64,000 bases of DNA from Adiantum capillus-veneris (GCA_014529385.2 CM043952.1:54022119-54086118); one strand, 5' to 3'. Positions 32,900-42,655 are shown, counted from the stretch's first letter. Notes: generated by a model from the letters alone, not told the origin. Program-made: numbers and translations.

Positions 32900-35511
32900 G
32901 TTCTAAATTTCCAAAGGATGGTTCAGTTCGGGCCACATGCAGGTTGCAGCTTGTGCATAGTGATGTTTGTGGGCCCATGCAAACTCCATCCTTGGGCAAT
33001 TACCTATACTTCGTGACTTTCATTGATGATTACTCCAGGCATGCATGGGTATTTCTGCTGAAAGCAAAGTCCGAAGTTTTTATGTGCTTCAAACAATTTC
33101 TAGCTATGGCTGAAAATGTCTCGAAATGTACTATGGGCACCCTCCGTTCCGATCAAGGGGGGGAGTATATGTCTCATGAATTTAATGCATTTTTGGCTAG
33201 TCGTGGGATAAAACACCAATGTACAGTGCTTTATACACCTCAGCAAAATGGTGTTGCTGAGAGGAAAAACAAGTCACTGACAGAAATGGCACGATGTATG
33301 GTCAGAAGTCAAGCTTTGCCGCATTCTTTTTGGCTTGAGGCCATCATGTGTGCCACTCTTGTACTTAACAGGTGTCCTATGAAAGCTTTGCAGTCTATTA
33401 CTCCATATGAAGCATGGCATGATAGAAAGCCTTCTATTGAGCACATGCGTGTTTTTGGCTGTTTGGCATATGCTTTGGTGCCACATGTGTAGCGCAGAAA
33501 ATTGGATGATAAGGTTGTCAAATGTATTTTTGTTGGTTATGGTGCGGAAAGCAAAGGTTACAGGTTGTATCATCCGCAAACAAAACGTATTCTGGTTTCT
33601 CCGGATGTAGTGTTTGTGGAATATTCTGTTCAGCCCTTCTTGTCATGTACTAGAGACATTAATATAAGCTCACATGACATTTATGACACTTTGTTGCCTC
33701 TTTTCAGTGGTGGAAATACAAATGTAAGTTCCAATGAGGCAAATGTACAGCCTATGGGGGTTTTTGAAAATGTTCTAGATCAGCCTATTACTGATGCAGA
33801 TGTACATGATGTACTTGATGAGGAAAGGGCTGAAAATGAGCAGGCTAGAGGTATGCCAAAATGGCTGGTGCACACTTTGCATGACAGTAAATTGGATGCA
33901 CCTTTGTCTAATCATACTCGTTCAGGCTCTCGCCATGCATCTTATGCATCATATTGTTATGCTTTGGCTGTGTCTAGCTTACATGAAGTTGAAGAGCCTC
34001 TGTCTTTTGATGAAGCACATAATTCAAAAAATTGCATGGCTGCCATGCAATAAGAATATGATGCACTCATAGAAAATGACAAATGGACTTTATGTTATTT
34101 GCCTCCTGGCAAAAAGGCCATTGGTACGAAGTGGGTTTACAAGTTGAAACGCAAGCCGGATGGTGAGATTGATCGCCATAAGGCTCGACTTGTTGCAAAG
34201 GGTTATGCACAGCAAAAGGGCATAGATTATGAAGAGACTTTTGCTCCCACTTGTCGTATGACTACTGTGCATTTTCTATGTGCATTGGCAACTCATTTTG
34301 GTTGGGATGTACATCAATCAGACATTGTTACTGCTTTCTTGAATGGTGACATATTTGAGGAAGTTTATGTAACGCAGCCTCGCGGTTTTGTCATAAAAGG
34401 ACAAGAGGACAAAGTGTGGACATGTAAGAAAGCTTTGTATGGGTTGAAGCAATCTCCTCGTGCTTGGTATGAGAAAGCTGACACTCATTTGGTGAAACAA
34501 GGCTTTCGTAACAGTCCAACAGAAAGCACATTGTATGTAAAGCATGAGGGTGATGTACTTCTCATTGTGGTTCTTTATGTTGATGATTTGCTGATCACTG
34601 GACCAAATGAGAGACATATTGCTGAATTTAAGGCTGATTTGAATGCTACTTTCAATATGAAAGATTTGGGGCTGTTGCATCATTACTTGGGTATACAGTT
34701 TAAGCAGTGTGATGGTGGTATTGCCTTGTGTTAGAAAAGTTACATAGAGATATTGCTATGTAAGTTTGGACTTGAGGATTGCAAACCTATTGCCACTCCC
34801 ATGGAAACAGGTTTGAAGTTGAGTCTACATGATGTTGGCAATCCTGCTGATGTCACTCTTTATCAAACTGTTGTTGGCTGCCTCATTTATGTATGCAATA
34901 CGAGACAGGATATTGAGTTTACAGTCTCACAGGTCAGCAGATTTATGCATAGCCCAGGGTCTAAGCATTGGCAGGCTGTCAAGAGGATTTTCCGCTACCT
35001 TAGTGGCACTTTACATCTTGGCTTGTTTTATCCCAAGGGGGGATCATTGCTGCCAGACTTACATGCTTTTTCAGACTCAGATTGGGCTGGTTGTTTTGAC
35101 ACGAGAGTGTCCACAAGTGGTTTTATTTTCATGCTTGGCAGTTCATGTATATCATGGTTGAGCAAGAAGCAACCTACTGCGGACACACCGAGTTGTGAGG
35201 CTGAGTACAGGGCAGTCTTCACAGCTACGGTTGAGTGTGTATGGGTCAGACGCCTTATGGCTGATTTGGGTGTTGGACAGGACACTGCCAACACTATCTA
35301 CACTGACAGTCAGAGCGCATTGGCAGTTGTGAGGAACCCTCTTTTTCATGCTCGCACAAAGCACATTGAGGTGCATTACCACTATGTCAGGGAGAGGCTC
35401 TCAGTAGGAGAGATCAGCTTGGCTTATGTGCCAACACAGGACAACCTTGCGGATCTTTTCACAAAGGCATTGTCTCATGAGAAGCTTGAAGCTTTCCGCA
35501 CAAAGCTTTGA
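32900..35511 (+). pseudogene. E4 integrase core-RT-RNase H, one frame with three stops
   Basis: From R-S-K-F-P-K-D-G near 32905 to the stop at 35509 all blocks share one frame, broken only by TAG at 33490, TAA at 34051 and TAG at 34732. Integrase has H-S-D-V-C-G-P, R-S-D-Q-G-G-E-Y and N-G-V-A-E-R-K-N, a complete D-D-E set. RT has K-W-V-Y-K-L-K-R, Q-S-D-I-V-T-A-F-L-N-G, Y-G-L-K-Q-S-P-R-A-W-Y and L-Y-V-D-D-L-L-I-T-G. RNase H has S-D-S-D-W-A-G-C, C-E-A-E-Y-R-A, Y-T-D-S-Q-S-A and N-L-A-D-L-F-T-K-A-L. It is the reference copy used here to interpret the other family-A elements. Confidence 0.93.
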
Positions 35512-35609
35512 GCTTACTCCCCTTTGTGGACTAATTCTGTCCTCAGGGCATGGCACTTCCCTTTACTCATGTGCCAGCTCTCGTTCACCGCATTACTCCA
35601 GGGGGGATT

Positions 35610-35836
35610 TGTTACCATATACATGTGGCAGTGATGTGTGTGAACACATTAGGACCGCCGGGGCATTTTTTCCCTCTTTAGGAGGTTTTTTCCCCCGTGC
35701 GTTGTATATACGCCCATCACTCTAGGGCGATCTATCTTTCCATTGCACACCAAGTAACACACTCTCTATTGTGTGCCTTGAGCTTCCTTCGTCTTCTCCA
35801 AGCTGTGTGTGTTTCTCTGCAACGCTAATTCCAACA
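35610..35836 (+). repeat. E4 3' LTR
   Basis: TGTTACCATATACATG to AATTCCAACA after the polypurine tract CCAGGGGGGAT (35598-35608). The TSD CCTTT follows. Confidence 0.95.
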
Positions 35837-36290
35837 CCTTTTGGTATGACCATCCATCTATGAATGATCAGATGGACTTAGATTGAGTTGCATGCCCAAC
35901 TTTTAAAACAACTCTTTAAAAGTGATTTTTAAACTTTAGATCACAAGCACATATAAACATGATCCTCAAAAATTCTTGGTAGTTTGGATGTCTTTAGAGT
36001 AGACTTGGTTGGTGTGAATAACTCAGACTAAGTCATGCCCTTGGATTGTAGTAGTAGGAAGGCCTATGATAAAGTCCAAAGAAACAATTTTCCAATTATC
36101 ATCAACAATCTTTTTTTTTTTTTGGGGGGGGGGGCAAGAGTCCACTTGCTTTGAGGTGCTCTACATCATTAACTTTAGATTTTGGATAATGCAAGACAGC
36201 CTTGAGCATGTCTATGTAATCTTGGTCAGTAAAATTGTTGTCTTATGGGTACATAAGTCTTTCTTATGCCTGGATGCCCATTAGGAGAAA
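35837..36290 (-). pseudogene. Chromodomain gypsy integrase, upstream part
   Basis: Minus reading gives K-A-S-G-L-L-P near 36150-36130, the end of the integrase zinc domain. After a poly-T/poly-G stretch (about 36112-36135 on plus) comes W-K-I-V-S-L-D-F-I-I-G-L-P and G-H-D-L-V near 36090-36025, the integrase core start with its first catalytic Asp. It ends at the E4 target site; the continuation is at 31243 and below. Confidence 0.8.
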
Positions 36291-36617
36291 GTTGGACTCA
36301 CTTTTGGGCCTTTCAGTTCTAGAGAGAGAGTGGCGCTCGACCAATGAGGAAGAGGCTAACGTTACATTGAGAATCGACATTTTGGAGCCAACTTCCTTTA
36401 GAGAAAAGTGATAAAATATTATTTTTGTTCATCAACTTGCACAATTTCACGCTTTCAAGGCATAAATGCCATAAGTCGTACTAACTCTGTACCGATGAAT
36501 TTCAGAACTTTCATTGAAGACTCTATCTAGTATCTATGTTCCCGCCCAAATATGACTTTGAGTAGCTCTACTTCCCTCTCAAAACTTCTTCCCTTTTTCA
36601 TATTTTAACTAACCTTT

Positions 36618-37577
36618 GTGTGTATTCTAGTACACACCATGACTACTTCTCGAAGGCCTAGCGCTACCATTGACTCTGCTAGTATTTTTAACAGTTATAC
36701 TATAGATGATCAAGCATGGATACCATCTCGAATAACTATCGGAAGTTGGGTTCTACTGCAAACTAGGAGGAGGAAGAGGAGGCAACGCAATGACTTTGTG
36801 GAGGATTTCAAGGGACAACTTAAAGAGTTTAAAGTGTGTGCACAAAGCAAGCGGGTGAAAGAGGTCCTCATACTACATGCTTTCCAGCATGCACACTTAA
36901 GGTTGCAAACATCTCCTCCAAGTTTTCCACGGCATCGACCCAACTGTAAGCTATTTTGAGCATCTCACTTAGTGCATGATTATATTCGAAGGTTAAGTGG
37001 TGGATATCATCTTTGGTATGTTTCAAATATTTATCCATCGAATATGACAGATTGGCAACCAGTTGAGAGCATAGTTGGGATTTTTTATGCTTTCCATGCT
37101 TTTATTGGTGAGCAAATGTACCAAGGAAGACAATATAAGGAACTTGTCAATAATGGAATATTCTTTTATGATATGTCATATTTGGAACCGAGAACTTCCT
37201 TTGGTTGGGGTCGTGTAGCTCCTTTGTCACTTCCATCCTTTGACAACAAACATTGGTATTTGCCAGCTTCACAAACTAGTGAAAGCTTTAGGAATAAGTT
37301 GTTTGAGGATATACAAAAGTCCCTTAAGTATTCAATTGCCACAAAAATAGTTCGGCTCGCACTATTTATGCCTCTTGAAGTGTTTGTAGATTTCTTCTTT
37401 CATGAGCAAATAAGAACTACCGCAACAATGTTCATTTTCAAGTATGAGAGCTTTTTGGACTTTTTAGATGATAATTGGGATAGGAAACAATCACAGGGAA
37501 AAATCTGTATTTTGCAAAAGAAGTCCATAATTTGCAAGTTCATTATAAGCTCTCAAAATTTTATAGTGTCGTTTTAG
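36618..37577 (+). pseudogene. Unrecognised protein, about 320 codons with one in-frame TGA
   Basis: Two open stretches, 36618-36959 and 36972-37577, share one reading frame and are separated only by a TGA at 36957. I do not recognise the family. The first part is basic (R-R-R-K-R-R-Q-R near residue 55). The second is aromatic-rich with a patch V-G-I-F-Y-A-F-H-A-F-I-G-E-Q and W-Y-L-P-A-S-Q. GTAAGC just before the TGA could be a splice donor, so the stop may lie in an intron. It could equally be an old retroelement or transposon part. It follows the chromodomain gypsy remnant by about 330 bp. Confidence 0.45.
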
Positions 37578-38146
37578 ATATCTTCTTAGTGGGTAGCTTA
37601 TTCCACTCGACCAAGATACAGAGTCTAGCCTCAAGAACAAACCTTTATCAATGGAGCTCTACTTTTGAGACAGCCTACTTATTGTGATGGAGACAATGTC
37701 AAGCACAACTCTTACACAGCTCAGGCTAGATCTTACATGTGAAGAACTTCTACTTTTGCTTGAATTGTATGCATTCAGTCTCAACAATAGAAAGGTGCTT
37801 ACTAAATAAATGAATTTTGATTGTCTTTAATACATTAAGACATAGAATCTAACTTTTTTTTCTTTTTAGATTCCAAGACACAAAGAGAAAACAACATTGT
37901 GCAAGGAGTCACTCTTAAGTACACTTCACTTAATTGCTTCCACCGGAAGCTAGGTCACATACCTTGTGCATGCAATGAGCTTTGATGCCATGCAAACCAT
38001 GATGTACTCTTCAAAACGACTAATACAGAGACATTTTGTGCCACTCAAACAATGTTTAAAAAATGTACACTTTTCATTGTCTCAAAACTTTACAGATTGT
38101 GTTGTTTCTGTCAAGATGTATACAAGTTATTGCTCCCTTTCCCTGC
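37578..38146. other. No recognisable gene
   Basis: AT-rich sequence with no domain match. The frame at 37966-38442 mostly reflects the tandem repeat that follows. Confidence 0.5.
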
Positions 38147-38318
38147 TACTACTGGTCCCCTATCCTCTCCCTCCGTTTGTGCCACTGGTCCCCTGTCCTC
38201 TCCCCCAGTTGCTGCCACCGGTCTCCTGTCCTCTCCCTCGGTTGCTGCCACTAGTCCCTTGCCCTCTCCCCCGGTTCCTGCCACCACTCCCCTGTCCTCT
38301 TCCCCGGTTGCTGCTAAT
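38147..38318. repeat. 30 bp tandem repeat, about six copies
   Basis: Units such as GTTGCTGCCACTAGTCCCTT recur every 30 bp with variation. Because 30 is a multiple of three, each frame gives a 10-residue protein repeat. On minus it reads N-R-G-R-G-Q-G-T-S-G; on plus it reads A-A-T-G-P-L-S-S-P-P. Confidence 0.85.
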
Positions 38319-38493
38319 TCTTCCTCTGGGGATGCTGGTCTCGGGCATCCTTTCGCATCTTTCGAAATCATGGGCCTCTTCCATGGCTTCCCATGCATCT
38401 TGCACATGTGAAGCTTCCCTCTGTTCTTGCTCTTGCCGTTGACATGTAGCCCATTCCTCTACTTCTACGGCGTCCGCATAATATTGATTTATT
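38160..38493 (-). CDS. Possible RG-repeat protein or exon
   Basis: A minus frame open from 38493 to a TAG at 38160 reads an acidic, Gln/Glu-rich stretch (Y-Y-A-D-A-V-E-V-E-E-W, R-Q-E-Q-E-Q-R-E-A), then M-E-E-A-H-D-F-E-R-C. It then gives about five R-G-R-G-Q-x-S/T-G repeats. RG-rich repeats are common in RNA-binding proteins and in some retroelement nucleocapsids. No start codon is obvious upstream (stops at 38494-38502), so it would be an internal or last exon. The only evidence is composition and frame length. Confidence 0.35.
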
Positions 38494-39371
38494 GCTTATT
38501 AACCTTTTCTTGAGTCTGATTGTAGCGCTACGTCATTTTGTTATTGCGAGCATGTTCGAACTCCTCAGCTCTTGCCCCTTCCTGTCTTGTACATCTGTAT
38601 ACTGAGATTATAATATGCTGGATGGCCATTATAGAAAAATGTCCCACATCGTTGGGGGTGTAGTTATGTAATTGAATTTCCTGTAGAAGCGTGATAAGAG
38701 GAAAGTAAGTAAATATGTTGCTTCTTTTAATATAAACGTTGCAGCAAACAAACAATGAAACAACACGATTACTTACATTTGGTACATCCAAAATTTGACT
38801 GAGCAACAAGGCATTCAAACAAGTTCACCAGCCAGCTATAGTCATCAACCTACATGGGCACGGTTACCCGTTCATGCCGGATGGTATTCCCTAGATCATG
38901 TTCTAACAAAACATGCTATACACAGTATACAAGTTTTTTTGCGGCATTACATACGTAACCACTTGAGTGAGTAACACATTACAAAGAGACACTACTTCCA
39001 AATGTACCCAGATGTGCCTTACGTTTTTACATGACCGTGAAACAACCTGGTTTGCCCGGAGTTTGCATAGTAGACAATCTCTTATCTTCAATGTCAAACA
39101 ACAATAGTCTCCAATGATCACTACACCAAAACCATCAAAGATGAGGAGAAAGATCTTAAATCCAACATGGTTTTTACAAGGCAAGAAGAAGCTCACAATT
39201 GATTGTATGCAGTGACCAGAAAGAGCGCTAGATCAAAATTAACTCTGCTAAACTAGCCCATTAGAGCCAAAAAGGAAACTCCGTTGTTCTGCAGCATAGG
39301 CGATATGAGAGCAATGGGAGAAATTAGACTTAAGATATTTCAGCGGGCTGTCACTGTCACAAACCCATGAG
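38494..39371. other. No recognisable gene
   Basis: A 96-codon minus frame (38528-38818) and a 97-codon minus frame (38903-39196) show no domain that I recognise. They may be exons of the same unknown gene as the RG-repeat frame, but nothing shows this. Confidence 0.4.
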
Positions 39372-39700
39372 TCAATACCGAGCAACTGGGGTAGCTACCG
39401 AATTCCATAAGCCATTGACTCGCTCGGTATTGACCCATGTCTTAGCGGTAGTGAGCCATCTAATGAACCAAGCGTGACTTATAAAGAAAAACTTGAGACA
39501 TAACACAACAACGTTGATGACTGCCGCAAAGACATGGGTCAATACCGAGCGAGTGGTATCACTATCCAATTCCATAAGCCACTGATTTGCTTGGTATTGA
39601 CCCATGTCTTGGTAGTGAGCCATTTAATGAACCAACCGTGACTTATAAGGAGCTTGAGAAGTACCACAAAGCAATGTTGACGACCGCATCTGTTGCGTTG
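39372..39700. repeat. 167 bp tandem duplication with inverted arms
   Basis: Two units, about 39372-39538 and 39539-39700, share AATTCCATAAGCCA, CATGTCTT, TGAGCCAT and CGTGACTTATAA. Each carries the motif GGTCAATACCGAGC and its complement GCTCGGTATTGACC about 50 bp apart. The second unit overlaps the 3' end of the acidic minus frame that follows, so the duplication may have copied the end of that gene. Confidence 0.8.
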
Positions 39701-40071
39701 GAGTTGGAGAAACTATGCATGCGCAGGAAGTCTTGTTGATCAAGGTTGAAAATGAAAGCCTCCTTTGACCTTCTAGGCAGCAGTATCTGTGCATGTAGAG
39801 GCACTGGCCTGATTAGAACTTGCAACTCCTCTTCGTTCTCTTCTTTGATTTGCTCTAAAATAATTGAGTCATCTGATAAAGGCTCCTCGTTGGATGGCCC
39901 TTGTGAAGTAGAGCCTTTCCCTTGCCTTTCTTGAGCTTTATCCGTGGCTGCCTCAGGCTCCTCCCTAATAGGCACAGGGCCCTCCCTAACAAGCAAGGGG
40001 TCCTTCCTTACAGGCACAGGCTCCGGATCCTCCATGCCTTGCTCATTTTCCTTCATAATTGGTTCCTCCAT
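39643..40071 (-). CDS. Acidic Pro/Glu-rich frame downstream of the H3-like gene
   Basis: A 142-codon minus frame starts M-E-E-P-I-M-K-E-N-E. It contains imperfect repeats of the type P-V-P-V-R-K-D-P / P-V-P-I-R-E-E-P, an acidic E-E-N-E-E-E-L segment, and ends with a more ordinary L-D-Q-Q-D-F-L-R-M-H tail. I do not recognise it. It lies about 165 bp downstream of the H3-like frame on the same strand. After one TGA the H3 frame continues open from 40235 to a TAG near 40083, reading two copies of A-D-E-G-H-E-Q. The two may be parts of one longer gene. Confidence 0.35.
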   Translation of the reverse strand: MEEPIMKENEQGMEDPEPVPVRKDPLLVREGPVPIREEPEAATDKAQERQGKGSTSQGPSNEEPLSDDSIILEQIKEENEEELQVLIRPVPLHAQILLPRRSKEAFIFNLDQQDFLRMHSFSNSNATDAVVNIALWYFSSSL

Positions 40072-40235
40072 AAATGTCTCTATTCTTCAATGACCGCCTC
40101 AGGGTCCACCCTGGCCTGCTCATGCCCCTCATCGGCCTGCTCATGCCCCTCATCAGCCTGCCAATCTGTGTCATTCCTCTCAACCCGTGATCGTGTCCTT
40201 CTGCTGTTTAATCCACCCCTAGAAGGCTCTGTCTG

Positions 40236-40672
40236 TCATGCACGAGGATGGAGAGGGGGGATGTTAAGAATATCCATTGTTCTCATATCCCAGATAGATA
40301 CTGGCTGAAGCAGCCCATCGTAGTAGAAGTGCAACCTTTGAAGAATGTCAAAATCCCGTGGCATGATAGTAACGCGGTGTGCATGGACAGCCAGTATATA
40401 TCCATCACTGAAGAATTCAACGAGGTAGTCTTCTACAATTTCTTGCAGGCAGAGAAGTGCATTGTTGGCCCATCGCATGCCGACTCTCCACTGCTCGCAA
40501 ATCTCTCGCACTACTCGTTGGAAAGGAAGACGTGGAATGTTCGGTTGCATGTGTCGTTCGATCCTTCGCAGCTCTTGCAATACACCTATGTGCCCTCATA
40601 TCGGCGTCTTCTTGCTTGAGCATTCAAAGAGTCACCTGTTGCCCTTCTAGGCGTGGCCTTTGCACAAGGCAT
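40236..40672 (-). pseudogene. Divergent histone H3-like gene or pseudogene
   Basis: Histone H3 is the core nucleosome protein. Here ATG at 40672 opens a 28-codon tail, M-P-C-A-K-A-T-P-R-R-A-T-G-D, which aligns with H3 residues 1-13: K4 kept, K9 to R, S10 to A. The tail then jumps to R-R-R-R-Y-E-G-T, the equivalent of the end of the H3 tail. Two extra bases (40587-40588) shift the frame. The core follows to 40236 with I-P-R-L-P-F-Q-R-V-V-R-E-I, A-L-L-C-L-Q-E, D-Y-L-V-E-F-F and V-H-A-H-R-V-T-I-M-P-R-D, matching alphaN to alpha3. Loop 1 has canonical-H3 length, not the longer CENH3 length. A Y-Y-D-G-L-L-Q-P extension follows. The break may be an intron edge (CATAG just before) or a real frameshift. 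Confidence 0.8.
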
Positions 40673-40693
40673 ATCTACAAATAGCGTAACAAA

Positions 40694-40709
40694 AAATGAC
40701 ATGTCATTT
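40694..40709. other. 16 bp perfect palindrome upstream of the H3-like start
   Basis: AAATGACATGTCATTT reads the same on both strands and lies 22 bp before the H3-like ATG (minus strand). It could be a protein-binding site or chance; no other promoter element is evident. Confidence 0.5.
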
Positions 40710-40724
40710 GTTGCACAAGGGACT

Positions 40725-41158
40725 TAAGATTTCTAGGGTCAGCACGAAGCAAAGAAGTGCACCAAGTACGGTTGTATTGCCTCTACTCGCTTGGTACTGA
40801 CCTCAAAAAAGGTAAGTACCAAGCAAACAGGTGCAACAAACAGAGTTTACCTTCCCTTATTCGCTTGGTACTGACCTCAGAAAAGTGTAATAGCAAACAT
40901 TATTTATATTTTCTGCGGCCAGCACCAAGCGAACAGGTGCATAGAACAGAGTTTTCCTTCCCATATTCGCTTGGTACAGACCTCAGAAAAGTGTAATAGC
41001 AAACATCATTTATATTTTTTGAGGTCAGTATCAAGCGAAGAGGAGCATCGAACAGAGTTTGCCTTCCCTTATTCGCTTGGTACTGACCTCAAAAAAGTGT
41101 AATAGCAAACATCATTTATATTTTCTGAGGTCACTACCAAGCGAACAGGTGCAACAAA
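40725..41158. repeat. ~106 bp hairpin-forming tandem repeat, block 1
   Basis: Units start CGCTTGGTACTGACCTCAGA at 40788, 40862, 40969 and 41074 (spacing 74, 107, 105). In each unit this arm is followed after a loop containing GTGTAATAGCAAACATCAT by its near-perfect complement ending GGTCAGTACCAAGCG, so every unit can fold into a stem of about 20 bp. A spacer AACAGGTGCAACAAACAGAG links the units. The array starts about 50 bp upstream of the H3-like gene start. Block 2 is at 42371-42655. Confidence 0.9.
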
Positions 41159-42370
41159 ATACCAATGTGAAGTAGACGAACGAGAGCTCTAGTGAACTCA
41201 AGATGAGTCCATGCTAACCTAACTCTCATGTCGTGCCCTCCCATCACCTCCCCTAATCTGGGGGGGTGGTACCCCTGCTTCTCCCTCCCACGTCTACCTC
41301 TCATGAAAACACATGGCGGTCCTCCAACCCACTGCCTTAGAGACCACTCATCAGCCAGAACCTAGGCCCTGCTTTTTTGGCATGTCCGCCTAGTCTATTT
41401 ACCTAGCAGCTTTTTCAGAACCTCCCTCAAGGTTTTGCAGAGCAACTACAGGAAGCTTGGAAAAGTGGTGATGCCTTTCCAAGGGACACTCCCACAACAA
41501 CAGGCTCGCATCCGGGCCCTCCTCATGAGGTTCCCCCTTGGTCCTCCCCCGATGGTACCCCGAGCGTTCTCCACCGACACAGCCCAGGAGTGGATGCCGT
41601 CAACACAGGAGTCAATCCTTGAGGTAAGCCACTGGTAATTCTGCCTACCTTAGGTGCAGAAGAGCAGTGGAAGATATCCCACACCTTTTCCTCAACTGCC
41701 AAACCAACACCCCCATCATTTCTCCCTTAGTCAAAACCCTTGGCCACCAATTAGGGTGGAAACAACTACTCTTAGGGGACTCACCTAGCCTCCTCTCTGA
41801 CATTTGGAATAGGTTTAGGGCAGAATTCTTATGGATTACTTGGAAGCTCAAAAGTTCTTTCCTTTTTGTTCCCAATTTTCAAGCTCCTAGTTTGAAGATC
41901 TTATTTGTTGGATGCTCTGTGCAGGATGCTAACCTCAAGCTGGAACAAATGAGGATCTACAGGCATAGAGTCTCAATCCTCAAAGACTCTCTAGAGCTTT
42001 ATGCAAGAAGGGCTAAAGACCTGCAGGGATTGCTCGACGACAATGGCTCTCTAGATGTTATCTATAATTGGGTACAAGAGATGAAGGATGAAGTGCTTGA
42101 GCTAGCCAGTAAATATGAGGAAGCCTTGAGCTTTGCCAACAAGCTTCAGGAAGAGATAGACTAGTTGTGAAGAAAAAGGATTAACTTCTAACTGTTTATT
42201 GCTAGTTGTATCCCTCGGAAATTAGTAGACCACTTTTTGTAAAGTCTGAAACTTGGCCTTTGGGCGTGTCCCTAGTGTTTTCTAACTCTCATCCCCCTCC
42301 ATGGGTGTTAAGTTGTAATTTTGCTTCTCCCTTACAAATTTAAAACGCGTATTTGGTATTAAAAAAAATA
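41159..42370 (+). mobile_element. Poly(A)-tailed retroposon (5'-truncated LINE-like), 12 bp TSD
   Basis: AGGTGCAACAAA is present at 41147-41158 and again at 42371-42382, flanking 1212 bp. The insert ends in an A-rich tail (TTAAAAAAAATA at 42359-42370). The target is the spacer of the hairpin tandem repeat, which resumes directly afterwards. Long variable target duplication plus poly(A) tail is the signature of non-LTR retrotransposition. Confidence 0.85.
41667..42164 (+). CDS. Retroposon frame: LINE-type zinc-binding region and coiled coil
   Basis: A 165-codon frame begins with E-D-I-P-H-L-F-L-N-C, resembling the C-terminal zf-RVT segment of plant LINE reverse transcriptases (C-x-x-x-E-x-x-x-H-L-F-x-x-C), with possible upstream Cys in the same frame. 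L-W-I-T-W-K follows. The second half (from about residue 95) is a Leu/Glu-rich likely coiled coil ending K-L-Q-E-E-I-D, which is not usual for LINEs. The retroposon may therefore have picked up other sequence, or it is a processed transcript with a LINE-derived exon. Confidence 0.45.
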   Translation: MEDIPHLFLNCQTNTPIISPLVKTLGHQLGWKQLLLGDSPSLLSDIWNRFRAEFLWITWKLKSSFLFVPNFQAPSLKILFVGCSVQDANLKLEQMRIYRHRVSILKDSLELYARRAKDLQGLLDDNGSLDVIYNWVQEMKDEVLELASKYEEALSFANKLQEEID

Positions 42371-42655
42371 AGGTGCAACAAACAGGGTTTATCTTCCCTT
42401 ATTCGCTTAGTGATGACCTCAGAAAAGTGTAATAGCAAACATCATTTATATTTTTTGAGGTCAGTACCAAGCAAATAGGTGCATTGAACAAAGTTTTCCT
42501 TTCCTTATTCGCTTGGTACTGACCTCTAGAAAAGTGTAATAGCAAACATTATTAATAAAGACGATGGTCAGTACCAAGCAAGCAGGTGCAACAAACAGGG
42601 TTTACCTTCCCTTATTTGCTTGGTACAGACCATAGAAAATACAAGTGCACAAAAG
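42371..42655. repeat. ~106 bp hairpin tandem repeat, block 2
   Basis: Units start at about 42404, 42510 and 42617 with the same arm-loop-arm layout as block 1 (for example TTCGCTTGGTACTGACCTC at 42509-42527). It was continuous with block 1 before the retroposon landed. Confidence 0.9.

Larger units (their letters stand above)
31244..35836 (+). mobile_element. E4: best-preserved family-A copia element, TSD CCTTT
   Basis: LTRs 31244-31470 and 35610-35836 are both 227 bp and differ at about 10 positions by eye. CCTTT is duplicated perfectly (31239-31243 and 35837-35841). The primer site TGGTATCAGAGC is intact at 31473-31484, and the polypurine tract CCAGGGGGGAT precedes the 3' LTR. Pol from integrase to RNase H is one frame with only three stops. 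The gag end, protease and integrase N-terminus are lost or inverted. It is the youngest-looking family-A copy here and sits inside a chromodomain gypsy element. Confidence 0.95.

Noticed and set aside
40236-40672. Calling the H3-like gene CENH3
   Set aside because: Loop 1 lacks the extra residue typical of plant CENH3 and the tail start resembles ordinary H3, so a centromeric role is not supported by sequence.
40725-42655. Regularly spaced repeats as a CRISPR array
   Set aside because: Spacers are not unique, units are about 106 bp with fold-back arms, and the DNA is plant nuclear.
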